Origin: Leptospira sp.
Lineage (GTDB): Bacteria; Spirochaetota; Leptospiria; Leptospirales; Leptospiraceae
Length of the DNA stretch: 64,000 nucleotides
Reading direction: 5' to 3'
Assembly: GCA_009991425.1 (NCBI GenBank)
Contig: JAACWH010000020.1
Span: 119,652-183,651, forward strand
Shown here: piece after piece, positions 36,866 through 45,329 of the stretch
Numbering within the stretch: the first letter of the stretch is position 1
How the letters are laid out: every line of letters starts with the position of its first letter
Notes under the pieces: generated by a model
The model's database searches: none
The model's input: only the letters and a program-made list of their open reading frames with translations
Told to the model about the DNA's origin: nothing
Translations under genes and position numbers: made by a program

Positions 36866-36972
36866 TCTACAGGAGACATGTTTCCATTGGCTAGTTTCAG
36901 CACTGATAACATTTCAGAATGTTCTCTTAAAATTTTTGTCAATAATTCAGGTGTGATTTTCGATTTATCCAT
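36799..36972 (-). CDS. Short ORF (57 aa) overlapping the sulfatase-fold gene start
   Basis: This ORF runs from ATG at 36972 to TAA at 36799 and encodes 57 residues: it opens MDKSKITPELLTKILREHSE and ends with an IISKIQKIDTN segment. The protein is soluble, charged and helix-prone, with an MSPVEWKEWVDKK middle. An AAAGGA element lies about eight bases before the ATG, a better ribosome site than that of the sulfatase-fold gene. It overlaps the first 67 bases of that gene in another frame. I recognise no family. It may be a coupled leader gene, or a chance ORF. Confidence 0.5.
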   Translation of the reverse strand: MDKSKITPELLTKILREHSEMLSVLKLANGNMSPVEWKEWVDKKNEIISKIQKIDTN

Positions 36973-37070
36973 TTAAGCATATCCTTTGCAAATTTTAGCC
37001 ATTCTTGTTTGTTTTGAAAAAGAATTGAAATATATAGCCCAGGTTTTTTCCTAAGAAGTAGGGGAAAAAC

Positions 37071-37937
37071 ATGCAAGGAATACAAAATTACCAACTCACT
37101 GAATCATCTATCCAAACATCCGATGGTTTAAAATATCATTATAGAGTATATAGGCCTACTTCTGGCAAGGCAAATAAAGTTTTAGTCGTTCATCATGGAT
37201 TTGGTGAACACGGTGGTAGATATGAGAACCTTGTTTCGATTCTTTCTGGTTCGGGATTTGTAATTTATATACCTGATGCTCGTGGTCATGGAAAATCTGA
37301 GGGAGCGAGGGGAAATGCCCCACAATTTGAGTCCTTTGCAGAGGATCTAGACCGTTTGGTCGATGTCGCATTAAAAGAAAATAAGGTAAACCAAGTTTAT
37401 CTAATGGGTCATTCTATGGGTTCTTTAGTTACTGTTACATACGCCAAGAAAGCAGCTAGACACCAAAAGTTGGCAGTCTTAATCAGTAGTGGAATCCCAC
37501 TCAAAATTAAAACAGATGCAGTAATGGAAGTGAAAAAGTTTTTTGCTGGATTCCTATCCACAGTTACTCCTGCTCTAACTATGCCAGCAGGTCTAAACAT
37601 TAATTTTTTAAGCCAGGACAAAGAAGTTGTAGAAGCATATGCAAATGATCCTCTTGTTCATGGAAATATCAGTGCTTACCTAGGAAACTTCATGCTTAAA
37701 GCAGAAGACAATGTCCTTCCAGGTGCAGAATACATCCAAGTTCCTACTTTAGTTTTCCATGGTGAGGAAGATATGGTCGCACTAAAAGAAGGTTCGGAAC
37801 TTCTGTACCAAAGAATAGGCTCCAAAGATAAAACTCTTAAAATTTTCCCTGGTCTTTATCATGAAACAATGAATGAGGAAGGCGATAGTAAATTAGAAGT
37901 ATTAAATTTAGTAAAAGATTGGTTAAACAAACATTAG
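37071..37937 (+). CDS. Alpha/beta hydrolase (monoacylglycerol lipase-like)
   Basis: This 288-residue protein has the alpha/beta hydrolase fold of the monoacylglycerol lipase (Hydrolase_4) type. The opening [14 protein letters not shown] is the oxyanion region, [12 protein letters not shown] follows, the nucleophile is in GHSMGS, and the Asp and His lie in [10 protein letters not shown] and [10 protein letters not shown]. No signal peptide, so cytoplasmic. It leads a five-gene plus-strand run with two MaoC-type dehydratases, an MDR dehydrogenase and DUF2200, suggesting lipid-derived acyl metabolism. Confidence 0.88.
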   Translation: MQGIQNYQLTESSIQTSDGLKYHYRVYRPTSGKANKVLVVHHGFGEHGGRYENLVSILSGSGFVIYIPDARGHGKSEGARGNAPQFESFAEDLDRLVDVALKENKVNQVYLMGHSMGSLVTVTYAKKAARHQKLAVLISSGIPLKIKTDAVMEVKKFFAGFLSTVTPALTMPAGLNINFLSQDKEVVEAYANDPLVHGNISAYLGNFMLKAEDNVLPGAEYIQVPTLVFHGEEDMVALKEGSELLYQRIGSKDKTLKIFPGLYHETMNEEGDSKLEVLNLVKDWLNKH

Positions 37938-37945
37938 GAGATAAT

Positions 37946-38395
37946 ATGGCTGAACAAGCTCTGTCTAAGGACATCATCGGTAAGAAATTAGATCGATTTG
38001 AATTCACAGTTGAGAAAGGCAAGATTAAAGAATTTTGCCAAGCAATTGGTGAGACGAATCCAATATACTTTGATTTGGAAGCGGCGAAAAAAGCGGGATA
38101 CGATGATATCCCTGCACCACCTACTTTTCCAACTGTGATTCAATTCTGGGGCTACCCAAAGATCTGGCAAGATATGGCAGATTTGGGAATTGATTTAGCA
38201 AGAATTCTGCATTTGAAAGAAGAATATACCTATAACAAAATTTTGTATCCAGGTCATGTATGGGCTCAGTCAGAAATCTCTGATGTGAAAACAGGCAAGA
38301 TGGACATGGTATCATTCAAGACTACCATCTATGATTCCAAAGATACACCCATTCTCAGTGGAGAGATGGCGATAGTTATCAGACCTAAGGACTAA
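37946..38395 (+). CDS. MaoC-type N-terminal dehydratase domain protein (HadA-like half)
   Basis: I place the start at ATG 37946, with TAGGAG nine bases before it, rather than the upstream ATG at 37919 that lies inside the hydrolase gene. The protein has 149 residues and a FAS1-like/MaoC hot-dog fold. Where active hydratases have NPIHxD it reads ETNPIYFD, so the catalytic His is absent. It probably pairs with the downstream MaoC protein, as HadA or HadC pair with HadB in mycobacteria, the former shaping the substrate channel. It is ten bases upstream of the partner gene. Confidence 0.83.
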   Translation: MAEQALSKDIIGKKLDRFEFTVEKGKIKEFCQAIGETNPIYFDLEAAKKAGYDDIPAPPTFPTVIQFWGYPKIWQDMADLGIDLARILHLKEEYTYNKILYPGHVWAQSEISDVKTGKMDMVSFKTTIYDSKDTPILSGEMAIVIRPKD

Positions 38396-38404
38396 GGAAA
38401 GAAT

Positions 38405-38821
38405 ATGGCTAAAATAGAATTTGATAAATTAGAAGCAGGTCAAGAAGTTCATTCTTTAAAAATTCCTGTAATCACACATGCAAATTTAGTTCGTTATGCG
38501 GGAGCTAGTGGGGACTTCAACCCGATTCACAATGATCCAGATTTTGCAAAATCAAATGGATTAGATGGTACTATCGCTCATGGAATGTATGTTATGGCTC
38601 AAATTGGTCGACTGTGCACAGAGTGGGCGGATCAAAAGCAGATACGCTTTTTCGGTATAAAATTCAAAGCTATGACTAAACCAGGAGAAATCCTAACTTG
38701 CTTTGCTACTGTAAAAAGAAAAAAAGAAGACAACGGAGAAAAATTAGTAACCCTAACCGTGGAAGCAAAAAATGAAGCTGGTGAAGTGAAGGCTGGTGGA
38801 GATCTAATCATCGCTTGTTGA
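38405..38821 (+). CDS. MaoC family enoyl-CoA/acyl hydratase (HadB-like)
   Basis: This 138-residue hot-dog protein carries a complete hydratase-2 motif: YAGASGDFNPIHNDPDFA, with catalytic Asp37 and His42, and GTIAHGMYVMA in the second helix. It hydrates or dehydrates trans-2-enoyl thioesters. The adjoining upstream gene encodes the His-less partner, so a heterodimer is likely. An AAGGAAAG ribosome site precedes the ATG. The physiological substrate, whether fatty-acid synthesis or beta-oxidation, is not shown. Confidence 0.9.
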   Translation: MAKIEFDKLEAGQEVHSLKIPVITHANLVRYAGASGDFNPIHNDPDFAKSNGLDGTIAHGMYVMAQIGRLCTEWADQKQIRFFGIKFKAMTKPGEILTCFATVKRKKEDNGEKLVTLTVEAKNEAGEVKAGGDLIIAC

Positions 38822-38845
38822 TCGGTGGATACTAATTAAATTAGC

Positions 38846-39886
38846 ATGAAAGCCGCAGTTTTAGATTCTGGCAAAACTTTGCTTGCAATTCGCGAAGTTC
38901 CAGACCTCAGTCCAAAATTGGGTGAGGTAAAAGTCAATATCAAAGCCTGCGGCATCTGTGGCTCTGATGTTCATTTGGTTGCACATGGAACTTTGAAATG
39001 CAGGCACTATCCGAGAGTGCCTGGGCATGAATCTTCTGGAGTCATAGCAGAATTAGGGGAAGGCGTAGATAATTTTGCAATAGGAGACAGAGTCGTCATA
39101 TCAGCAGGAACATCCTGTGGAAAATGCACTCATTGCCTCTCGGGACGCGAGAACTTTTGCAAGGATATTGGGGTGTTCGGTTTTGATAGGGACGGAAGTT
39201 TCGCTGAATTTTTAGTCGCTGAATCCCGTTACCTCTATAAACTTCCTGATAGTATTCCCTTCGAAGAAGGCGCAATTCTTGCGGACGCAGTTTCAACTCC
39301 TTATAATGCTATTAAGTATAGAGGTAATATCCAAGATTCCGATACTGTCGCGATCATAGGCTGTGGAGGACTTGGAATTCATGGAGTTGCCGTAGCACGT
39401 GCACTTACTAAAGGTAAGGTGATCGCATTAGATATTGATTCGGGTTCCTTGGAAAACGCATTAGCATATGGTGCCGATGAAATTATAAATATTTCTCAAG
39501 TTCGTAATGCGGGCAAAACTTTAAAAGAAATCTCTAAAGGTGTTGATCTACTTGTGGACTTTTCTGGTTATATGAAAAATGTAGAAGACTCCGTGCGTGC
39601 CATGAACACAGGTGGACGAATTGTCCTAGTTGGTATTGGAAGACAAGCTCTCAGCTTTCAGATTCCCTTCCTGCTTATTGAGAAAATGATTTCCATTGTT
39701 GGTTCCTATGGTTCGGATCACAGAGCAATTCCTGATTTGATTCAAATGTATTTGGATAAGAAAATTAATCTAAAACCCTCTATAACAGGAGTCCATCCCT
39801 TATCAGAGATCAATGATTGTATCAATGATCTTGATCATAGAGTTGGAAATCCTATTCGATTTATTATTAATCCTTCTTTGTTATAA
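38846..39886 (+). CDS. Zinc-dependent medium-chain alcohol dehydrogenase
   Basis: This 346-residue MDR-family dehydrogenase has both zinc sites. The catalytic site shows CGICGSDVH (Cys35, Cys38 region), with H61-E62 in GHESSG; the structural site is [15 protein letters not shown] (Cys91, 94, 97, 105). The Rossmann domain has GCGGLGIHG, followed by [14 protein letters not shown]. Members oxidise alcohols or reduce aldehydes with NAD(P). It follows the MaoC pair by 24 bases and precedes DUF2200 by two bases, so it belongs to the same run. Substrate is unknown. Confidence 0.9.
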   Translation: MKAAVLDSGKTLLAIREVPDLSPKLGEVKVNIKACGICGSDVHLVAHGTLKCRHYPRVPGHESSGVIAELGEGVDNFAIGDRVVISAGTSCGKCTHCLSGRENFCKDIGVFGFDRDGSFAEFLVAESRYLYKLPDSIPFEEGAILADAVSTPYNAIKYRGNIQDSDTVAIIGCGGLGIHGVAVARALTKGKVIALDIDSGSLENALAYGADEIINISQVRNAGKTLKEISKGVDLLVDFSGYMKNVEDSVRAMNTGGRIVLVGIGRQALSFQIPFLLIEKMISIVGSYGSDHRAIPDLIQMYLDKKINLKPSITGVHPLSEINDCINDLDHRVGNPIRFIINPSLL

Positions 39887-39888
39887 TT

Positions 39889-40239
39889 ATGGAAAATCAT
39901 AAAATTTTTAAAATGAGTTTTGCATCTGTCTATCCTTTGTATATTAAAAAGGCTGAGCGAAAAGGAAGAACTAAAGAAGAAGTAGATATGATTATATTCT
40001 GGCTCACAGGTTATAATGAAAAATCTCTAAATTCAAAGATAAAAAAAGGCGTGAACTTTCAAGAGTTTTTTGACCAAGCTCCTTCGATCAATGAAAAAGT
40101 AAATTTGATTAAAGGTCTGATTTGTGGTTATAGAGTGGAAGATATAGAGAATGATTTGATGCGTAATATTCGTTATCTGGATAAGTTGGTCGATGAACTA
40201 GCAAAGGGTAAGTCCATGGATAAAATTTTAAGAAAGTAG
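39889..40239 (+). CDS. DUF2200 family protein
   Basis: This 116-residue protein matches DUF2200: [20 protein letters not shown], then [17 protein letters not shown] near residues 31-48, and a C-terminal [19 protein letters not shown]. The family has no established function. No signal peptide or membrane helix is visible. It starts three bases after the dehydrogenase stop on the same strand, so it ends the lipid-related run. A short palindrome (TTCAATATTGAA, 40256-40267) follows but is not a convincing terminator. Confidence 0.85.
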   Translation: MENHKIFKMSFASVYPLYIKKAERKGRTKEEVDMIIFWLTGYNEKSLNSKIKKGVNFQEFFDQAPSINEKVNLIKGLICGYRVEDIENDLMRNIRYLDKLVDELAKGKSMDKILRK

Positions 40240-40283
40240 CATTGTTTTTATTTCTTCAATATTGAAAATTTAATAATTCTAGA

Positions 40284-40874
40284 TCATTCATTTTCCCCTA
40301 ACTCAATACCTTGCAAACATCCTGTCTCATCTAAATACTTCCCTCGTAAAGTTACAATAGAAATGCCTGCTGGATAATTATTGGATGTAAATAGCTTCTT
40401 GCGAATAGGTTCAAGTGAAATCAAAATCTTTCCATTTTTTTCTGTCAAATATTCTTGAGTGATTTCGATAATATCATCTGGCAATCTAAGTTCCTTATCA
40501 ATATTGATTGCTTCTCTTAGCATTACACTAAGAATCAATTGTGACTTACTACATGTATAGATTTGGATACTTGCAGGAAGCTTAGGAACAAATTCTTTGC
40601 CATCCCATTTGTGGGTGAGTGTGAGTTCTATTTCGAAATCTTTCGCATCTATTCCTGGTGAAAGCTTCTTCCATATAGTTGTTGGTTCTTTGTCGAGTAA
40701 GTTCTTAAGTTGAGAGTTTGAATCAACTTTGTAAGATTTAGTAAAGTCATCTAATCGAAAAGGAGGCTGACTGTTGTATTTAATAATTTTGGCTTGAGAA
40801 CTGATTAATATATAAATATTTCCCAAAGCAATCACAAAGACAAAAGAAAATGGCAGCCAAAATTTACGAAGCAT
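40284..40874 (-). CDS. Membrane-anchored protein with a discoidin-like domain, unknown function
   Basis: I choose ATG 40874 (MLRKFWLPFSFVF), because the longer frame to 41012 would start in the overlapping epimerase gene and adds an unlikely leader. The protein of 196 residues has an N-terminal hydrophobic segment (FSFVFVIALGNIYILI) that is a signal anchor or signal peptide. The body has a discoidin-like look, QLKNLLDKEPTTIWKKLSPG, similar to the F5/8 domain in the M23 protein at 13852-14949. No family is firmly recognised. It diverges from the epimerase gene. Confidence 0.6.
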   Translation of the reverse strand: MLRKFWLPFSFVFVIALGNIYILISSQAKIIKYNSQPPFRLDDFTKSYKVDSNSQLKNLLDKEPTTIWKKLSPGIDAKDFEIELTLTHKWDGKEFVPKLPASIQIYTCSKSQLILSVMLREAINIDKELRLPDDIIEITQEYLTEKNGKILISLEPIRKKLFTSNNYPAGISIVTLRGKYLDETGCLQGIELGENE

Positions 40875-40977
40875 AGTACCAGGAAAGCAGATTGAAATAG
40901 AAAACCAAGAAGAAATTCTAATCGTATTTTCTTCGGAGATTTTCCAATATGAGTCTCTACAACTCTGTCTAAATAAT

Positions 40978-41883
40978 ATGAAAATCGGAATATCTGGTGG
41001 AACAGGACTCATAGGTTCAAAACTTACTCAGGCACTTTTAGAACGTTCAGATGAAGTTTTTATTTTTACTCGGAATAATAATCCAAAGCGAATTTCAGAA
41101 TCGAAATTATTGCATTATATTTCTACGAAATCAATTGAATCTTCTGATTTAGAGGGCTTAAATGTCTTAGTTAATCTAGCAGGTGAAAATATAGCAGGAG
41201 TAAGATGGACAGATTCGGCAAAAGAGAAATTCTATAAATCGCGCGTTGATCACACTAGAAATATAGTGGATGCCATTAATTCATGCAAGAACCCACCAGC
41301 ACTTCTGCTAAATGCCTCAGCAATTGGATTCTACGGTTCCTATCCAGATTCTAAATTAGAATTTAATGAAGATTCGCCCCAGGGTAAAGATTATTTAGGG
41401 AAGCTATGTGCAAATTGGGAGGTTGCAACTTCAGGAATTAATAATAAAAAGACGAAAGTTATCTTAGCAAGAATAGGAATTGTTCTTGATACGCAAGGGG
41501 GAGCCTTAGCAAAATTAGTCCCTATATTCAAATCATTTATTGGCGGCCCAATTGGCTCAGGCGAACAAGGTATGAGTTGGATTCATAGCCAAGACATTGT
41601 TAGAGCTTTTATCTTTCTGATGGAAAAAAATCGCAAAAATTCTGTTTTCAATCTCACTGCACCTAAACCTAGATCAAATTATCAATTTTCGAAATCTTTA
41701 GGAAAAGCATTGCAGAGACCTGCTATTTTTCCAACTCCCAGTTTTGCCTTGGATGCAATTTTTGGAGAGGGATCTATTGTAGTTACACAGGGTCAATTCG
41801 TTCTACCACAAAATTTGCAAGCGGAAGGTTTTGAATTCCAATTTCCGGAATTAGATTTGGCATTAGAGAATCTTTTACAATAA
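40978..41883 (+). CDS. TIGR01777 family epimerase (extended SDR with DUF1731)
   Basis: This 301-residue protein is an NAD(P)-binding Rossmann protein. GISGGTGLIGSKL is the dinucleotide loop, VNLAGENIAGVRW follows the second strand, and NASAIGFYGS is the SDR-like middle. SWIHSQDIVRAFIF precedes the C-terminal DUF1731 part (ALDAIFGEGSIVVTQGQFVL). Members of TIGR01777 are of unknown enzymatic function. The gene is monocistronic with the lipoprotein cytochrome 70 bases downstream. Confidence 0.9.
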   Translation: MKIGISGGTGLIGSKLTQALLERSDEVFIFTRNNNPKRISESKLLHYISTKSIESSDLEGLNVLVNLAGENIAGVRWTDSAKEKFYKSRVDHTRNIVDAINSCKNPPALLLNASAIGFYGSYPDSKLEFNEDSPQGKDYLGKLCANWEVATSGINNKKTKVILARIGIVLDTQGGALAKLVPIFKSFIGGPIGSGEQGMSWIHSQDIVRAFIFLMEKNRKNSVFNLTAPKPRSNYQFSKSLGKALQRPAIFPTPSFALDAIFGEGSIVVTQGQFVLPQNLQAEGFEFQFPELDLALENLLQ

Positions 41884-41952
41884 TTTCTTATTTTAGTAGG
41901 CAATTCTGAGAACTATTAAAAAATTGAAAATGACCAGGAGAACATTAAAAAC

Positions 41953-42357
41953 ATGAAGAAAACTATACTTTTTTCTACTACAATCCTACTTTCCCTATTC
42001 TTAGTATCTTGTGGCGATAAGCCAGCTCCAGTAGAAGAAACTGCAACCGAAGAAGTAGCAGCTGTAACTGAATTAGATGCTGACTTGCAAGCTGGTAAAG
42101 AAGCATTTGAAATGACTTGTGCATCTTGCCACGGCGAACAAGGAAATGCAGATACTCCAACAGCGCAAGCATTGAATCCTAAGCCTAGAAACTACAAAGC
42201 ACCTGCTTCTGAATGGAAGAATGGAAATACTGTAGCTGGAGTTACAAAAACTCTAAAAGAAGGGATCAAAGGATCCACTATGGTTTCCTACGCACATTTA
42301 GGCGACGAAACTATTGGTCAAATCGCTCAATACGTTGTGTATTTAACTAAGAAATAG
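41953..42357 (+). CDS. Lipoprotein c-type cytochrome
   Basis: This 134-residue protein has a signal peptide with lipobox FLVSC (Cys20), an acidic Ala/Glu-rich linker, and one haem motif C56-A-S-C59-H60. The likely axial Met is Met110 in KGSTMVSYAHLG. It should be an envelope-anchored monohaem cytochrome that shuttles electrons. No oxidase or reductase gene is nearby, so its partner is unknown. An intrinsic terminator at 42399-42432 suggests it is transcribed alone. An AGGAG ribosome site precedes the ATG. Confidence 0.88.
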   Translation: MKKTILFSTTILLSLFLVSCGDKPAPVEETATEEVAAVTELDADLQAGKEAFEMTCASCHGEQGNADTPTAQALNPKPRNYKAPASEWKNGNTVAGVTKTLKEGIKGSTMVSYAHLGDETIGQIAQYVVYLTKK

Positions 42358-42398
42358 AAATTACTAAAATTTCTGAACTGATTCCCATAGATTCAATT

Positions 42399-42432
42399 AG
42401 AAAAAGGATGGAAATAATCCTATCCTTTTTCT
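42399..42432 (+). terminator. Terminator after the cytochrome gene
   Basis: AGAAAAAGGAT at 42399-42409 pairs with ATCCTTTTTCT at 42422-42432 around a 12-base loop that can itself pair (GGA with TCC). The T run is inside the descending arm. It sits about 40 bases after the cytochrome stop and before the STAS gene. Confidence 0.75.
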
Positions 42433-42473
42433 AGAATGGAAGTAAAGGGAAGAAATTAGGAGAAAACTTAAGA

Positions 42474-42818
42474 ATGGCTGATGATTTTAAAATTAAAATA
42501 GAGTTTGAAGAAGGTGGAGCAACTCCAGTTCTTCATATTTCTGGTGAAATCACTTCCGAAGCCGATGATGATATCATGTCTTCTTATTCTTCCATCCCGG
42601 ATAATAAAAGAGCAAGAGTTATATTGAATTTTTCAGATACTAGTTACATCAACTCTGCTGGAATAGCAACACTTATCAGCCTTATCACTAAAGCTTCTGA
42701 GAACTCTGGAAAGATAGAATTTGCAGGTCTGAATGCTCATTTCCGAAAAGTAATGGATATCGTAGGATTGACTGATTTTGTCATCATCCATGATAATTTA
42801 GAACAAGCACTTAAATAG
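42474..42818 (+). CDS. STAS domain protein (anti-sigma factor antagonist-like)
   Basis: This 114-residue STAS protein resembles anti-sigma factor antagonists of the SpoIIAA/RsbV type: PVLHISGEITSEADDDIM at the start, RARVILNFSDTSYINSAGIATL in outline, then NAHFRKVMDIVGLTDFVII. In SpoIIAA the phosphorylated Ser lies in DSSG; here the match is N60-S61-A62-G63, so Ala appears at the phospho site. It may therefore be a constitutive partner. No anti-sigma kinase gene is adjacent. A good AGGAG site precedes it. Eight bases separate it from the citrate-synthase-like gene, so the two form a unit. Confidence 0.87.
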   Translation: MADDFKIKIEFEEGGATPVLHISGEITSEADDDIMSSYSSIPDNKRARVILNFSDTSYINSAGIATLISLITKASENSGKIEFAGLNAHFRKVMDIVGLTDFVIIHDNLEQALK

Positions 42819-42826
42819 TAATATAT

Positions 42827-44116
42827 ATGAATTATAAAAAAGCCGAACTTCTGATCGATGGGAAGAAATTCGAACTTCCCATTATTACTGGAACTGATGG
42901 AAGACAGGGAGTAGACATCTCTTCCTTGTATAAAGAGACAGGACTAGTTAGCCTAGATCCTGGACTTTTCAATACCGCCATTGGTCATTCTAAAGTTTCT
43001 CGTCGAGTTCCCGAAAAGGGTGATCTATTCTATAGAGGTTATGAAATAGAAGAATTGGTTATGAACTCTACTTTTGTAGAGACAGCCTACCTTCTAATTT
43101 ATGGTGATCTACCCAACAAGCAAGAGTTAGAAGATTTTTCTAAGAGACTTTCGAATCATTCTATGATTCATGAAGATATGCTGAATCTTTTTGATGGTTT
43201 CCCAGGCAAGGCCAATCCTTTAGCAGCTCTGTCTGTTATGGTAACTTCTTTATCAAGTTATTATCCAGATGATTATGAAGAAAATTTGGACAAAGGCGTA
43301 GACCAAGTTACTCGTCTATTAGCAAAGATTCGAACGATTGCAGCTTTCACACAAAGACATAGCGAAGGTCATCCCTTTGTTTATCCTTTAGATAAACTAC
43401 CATATTGTACTAATTTTTTACATATGCTTCATGCAATTCCAGCTGAGGGTGCTTATACCGTTCCTGACGAATTTGAAAAGTTATTAAACAAACTTTGGAT
43501 TCTTTATGCTGATCATGAACAAAATGTTTCTGTAACAACTGTACATATAATAGGTTCTACAAAAGCTAATTTATTTGCTTCAATCGCAGCGGGCATAGCA
43601 GCTCAATGGGGTTCACGTGAAGGTGGACGTCCTGTTGCTGCAGTTGAATTACTTGAAGATATTCAAAAATCAAAATTAGATGCAATTTCTTATTTCGAAA
43701 GATTTAAATCTGGTGAGAAAGAACTTCACTCAAACGGTTTTGGTCAAAAGGCTTATGATACAATTAGTCCACGAGCCAGAGTTGCTCGTAAGGTTTTTCT
43801 GGATTTTTATAAAAACCGTAAATTAGATCCGATTGAAGAATTAGCTATGCAAGTTGATAACTTCATCTGGAAAGATGATTATTTTGTTTCTAAGATGCTG
43901 TATCCTAATTTAGAATTCTACAGTGGAATCATGTTCCATACACTGGGAATTCCTAAGGAGCTTTTTACTTCCATGCAAGTGATTGGGCGACTTCCTGGAT
44001 GGATGGCTCATTGGCGTGAGCTTAGAAAGAAAGGGGAAAATTCTAAAGTTCGACCTCGACAAATTTATGTTGGTGAGAACTCTAGAAAATACATTCCTAT
44101 TTCTAGCAGAGTTTAG
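42827..44116 (+). CDS. Citrate synthase-like protein lacking key catalytic residues
   Basis: This 429-residue protein is full-length and clearly of the citrate synthase family: FYRGYEIEELV, ADHEQNVSVTTVHIIGS, ANLFASIAAGIAAQW and the C-terminal GWMAHWREL with VRPRQIYVG. But by eye alignment to E. coli GltA only the first catalytic His (His230, ADHEQN) is kept. The second His (in GPAHGG) is Glu265. The GFGHR His and Arg are Gln307 and Lys308, and the catalytic Asp (in YDPRA) is Ser314. So normal citrate synthesis seems unlikely. The fold motifs are intact, with no frameshift. It is coupled to the STAS gene and its ATG has no clear ribosome site. Confidence 0.8.
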   Translation: MNYKKAELLIDGKKFELPIITGTDGRQGVDISSLYKETGLVSLDPGLFNTAIGHSKVSRRVPEKGDLFYRGYEIEELVMNSTFVETAYLLIYGDLPNKQELEDFSKRLSNHSMIHEDMLNLFDGFPGKANPLAALSVMVTSLSSYYPDDYEENLDKGVDQVTRLLAKIRTIAAFTQRHSEGHPFVYPLDKLPYCTNFLHMLHAIPAEGAYTVPDEFEKLLNKLWILYADHEQNVSVTTVHIIGSTKANLFASIAAGIAAQWGSREGGRPVAAVELLEDIQKSKLDAISYFERFKSGEKELHSNGFGQKAYDTISPRARVARKVFLDFYKNRKLDPIEELAMQVDNFIWKDDYFVSKMLYPNLEFYSGIMFHTLGIPKELFTSMQVIGRLPGWMAHWRELRKKGENSKVRPRQIYVGENSRKYIPISSRV

Positions 44117-44967
44117 ATAGAATTCCATTCTTCCCGAATGATTTTCTTTTCTTCTTCATCTGGGCTAATAGCAGTTGCTTTTTTAAAATCTAATTTTGCC
44201 TTAGAGTTTTCTTTCAATTCTTTGTAACATATTCCTCTATGGAAGTAGGCGCCTGATAGCTGTGGAGCTTTTGCATAAGACTTGATATAATTCTGCCAAA
44301 GACCAATAGCTTCCTTGTATTTTCCCTGATTCATAGTGATTAATGCAATGTTATAGTTTGATTGTCGTTTTAAATCCCATTCTGATTTTTTAGCCTTTTG
44401 GCTAGCATGAGTAAAGAACTCTACAGATTTGGAAAGTTCTTCTTTTTGGTAGTAGTAAACAGCTAGTTCAAAGTTTGTTTGTGCGAGATTTGGATTCTTT
44501 TTCCAAGCAGCAATTAATTTTGATTCCAAATTTGAATTCTTATGTGCTAACTTTGCTTCCCGAATCAATAATTCCTTACTTGGCATACCGGAAAGTTTCT
44601 GAATGTAATTTGCATATTTATCTAAGAATAGTAGAGTAGGGAAGCCTTGCACTTCATAACGTTCCATTAAGTTGGGAAATTCTTCTCCGTTCAGTCGAAC
44701 CAAAATATAGTCGTCCAATGCATTTTGAACACTTGGATCAGAGAGAATATTTTTTTCTAAAGATTTACAGATTGTACACCAATCAGCATACAATTCTAAG
44801 AAGATGGGTTTATTTTCCTTTTTGGCAATTTCCATTGCCCTAAGTATGGAAGTTTGCCAGATTTTATCTTTTGCAGAAATACCTTGGAAGCTCATTAAAA
44901 ATGTAAAAATGAGAATAATTATGAGCGAATAAGCTTTTGGAAAATGAAGTTTAAAAAACTTTTTCAT
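44113..44967 (-). CDS. Periplasmic thioredoxin-like protein with TPR repeats
   Basis: This 284-residue protein has a signal peptide (residues about 15-32). A thioredoxin-like domain follows with the active site ADWCTICKSLEKN (C-T-I-C) and the cis-Pro in VQGFPTLLFLD, resembling the gamma domain of DsbD. From about residue 150, helical TPR units follow: NFELAVYYYQKEELSKSVEFF and NYNIALITMNQGKYKEAIGLW. It probably reduces periplasmic disulfides or scaffolds a partner. It converges on the citrate-synthase-like gene with a four-base overlap, and diverges from hisE. Confidence 0.85.
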   Translation of the reverse strand: MKKFFKLHFPKAYSLIIILIFTFLMSFQGISAKDKIWQTSILRAMEIAKKENKPIFLELYADWCTICKSLEKNILSDPSVQNALDDYILVRLNGEEFPNLMERYEVQGFPTLLFLDKYANYIQKLSGMPSKELLIREAKLAHKNSNLESKLIAAWKKNPNLAQTNFELAVYYYQKEELSKSVEFFTHASQKAKKSEWDLKRQSNYNIALITMNQGKYKEAIGLWQNYIKSYAKAPQLSGAYFHRGICYKELKENSKAKLDFKKATAISPDEEEKKIIREEWNSI

Positions 44968-45046
44968 AAGATAGTAATTAGACTGAATGTTTTGGATCTT
45001 TTTTCGCTTTTCTCATGAGAGTGGTTTTAAGAATATAACCGTAACC

Positions 45047-45325
45047 ATGGATTTTATCAAGAAATTAGAAGAGATTTTAAAGTCGCGCAAGACGAATCCT
45101 CCCCAGAATTCCTATACTGCAAATTTATTTCGCGACGGCTTAGACCGTATTTTAAAAAAAGTTGGTGAAGAAGCAGGTGAGGTGATCATCGCAAGCAAAA
45201 ACGAATCAAAATCCGAGCTGCTTCATGAAATAGCTGATTTGGTATTCCATTTGGAAGTGCTATTGGTTGAGAAAAATCTTAGCTTCCAAGATATCGTTAA
45301 CGAATTAGAAAAAAGACATTCCTAA
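45047..45325 (+). CDS. hisE: Phosphoribosyl-ATP pyrophosphohydrolase
   Basis: I use ATG 45047 ([11 protein letters not shown]), because the upstream ATG at 44987 would add a hydrophobic leader that HisE proteins do not have. The 92-residue protein hydrolyses phosphoribosyl-ATP to phosphoribosyl-AMP, the second step of histidine synthesis. Family marks are [33 protein letters not shown] and a [10 protein letters not shown] helix. It is separate from hisBHA at 10.7-12.6 kb. The ribosome site is weak. Confidence 0.93.
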   Translation: MDFIKKLEEILKSRKTNPPQNSYTANLFRDGLDRILKKVGEEAGEVIIASKNESKSELLHEIADLVFHLEVLLVEKNLSFQDIVNELEKRHS

Positions 45326-45329
45326 AAGC

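Noticed and set aside
37919..37945. Upstream start for the first MaoC gene
   Set aside because: It lies inside the preceding hydrolase gene; ATG 37946 has a TAGGAG ribosome site at a good distance.
40256..40267. TTCAATATTGAA palindrome after DUF2200
   Set aside because: Only six AT-rich pairs with no T tract, so it is too weak to call a terminator.
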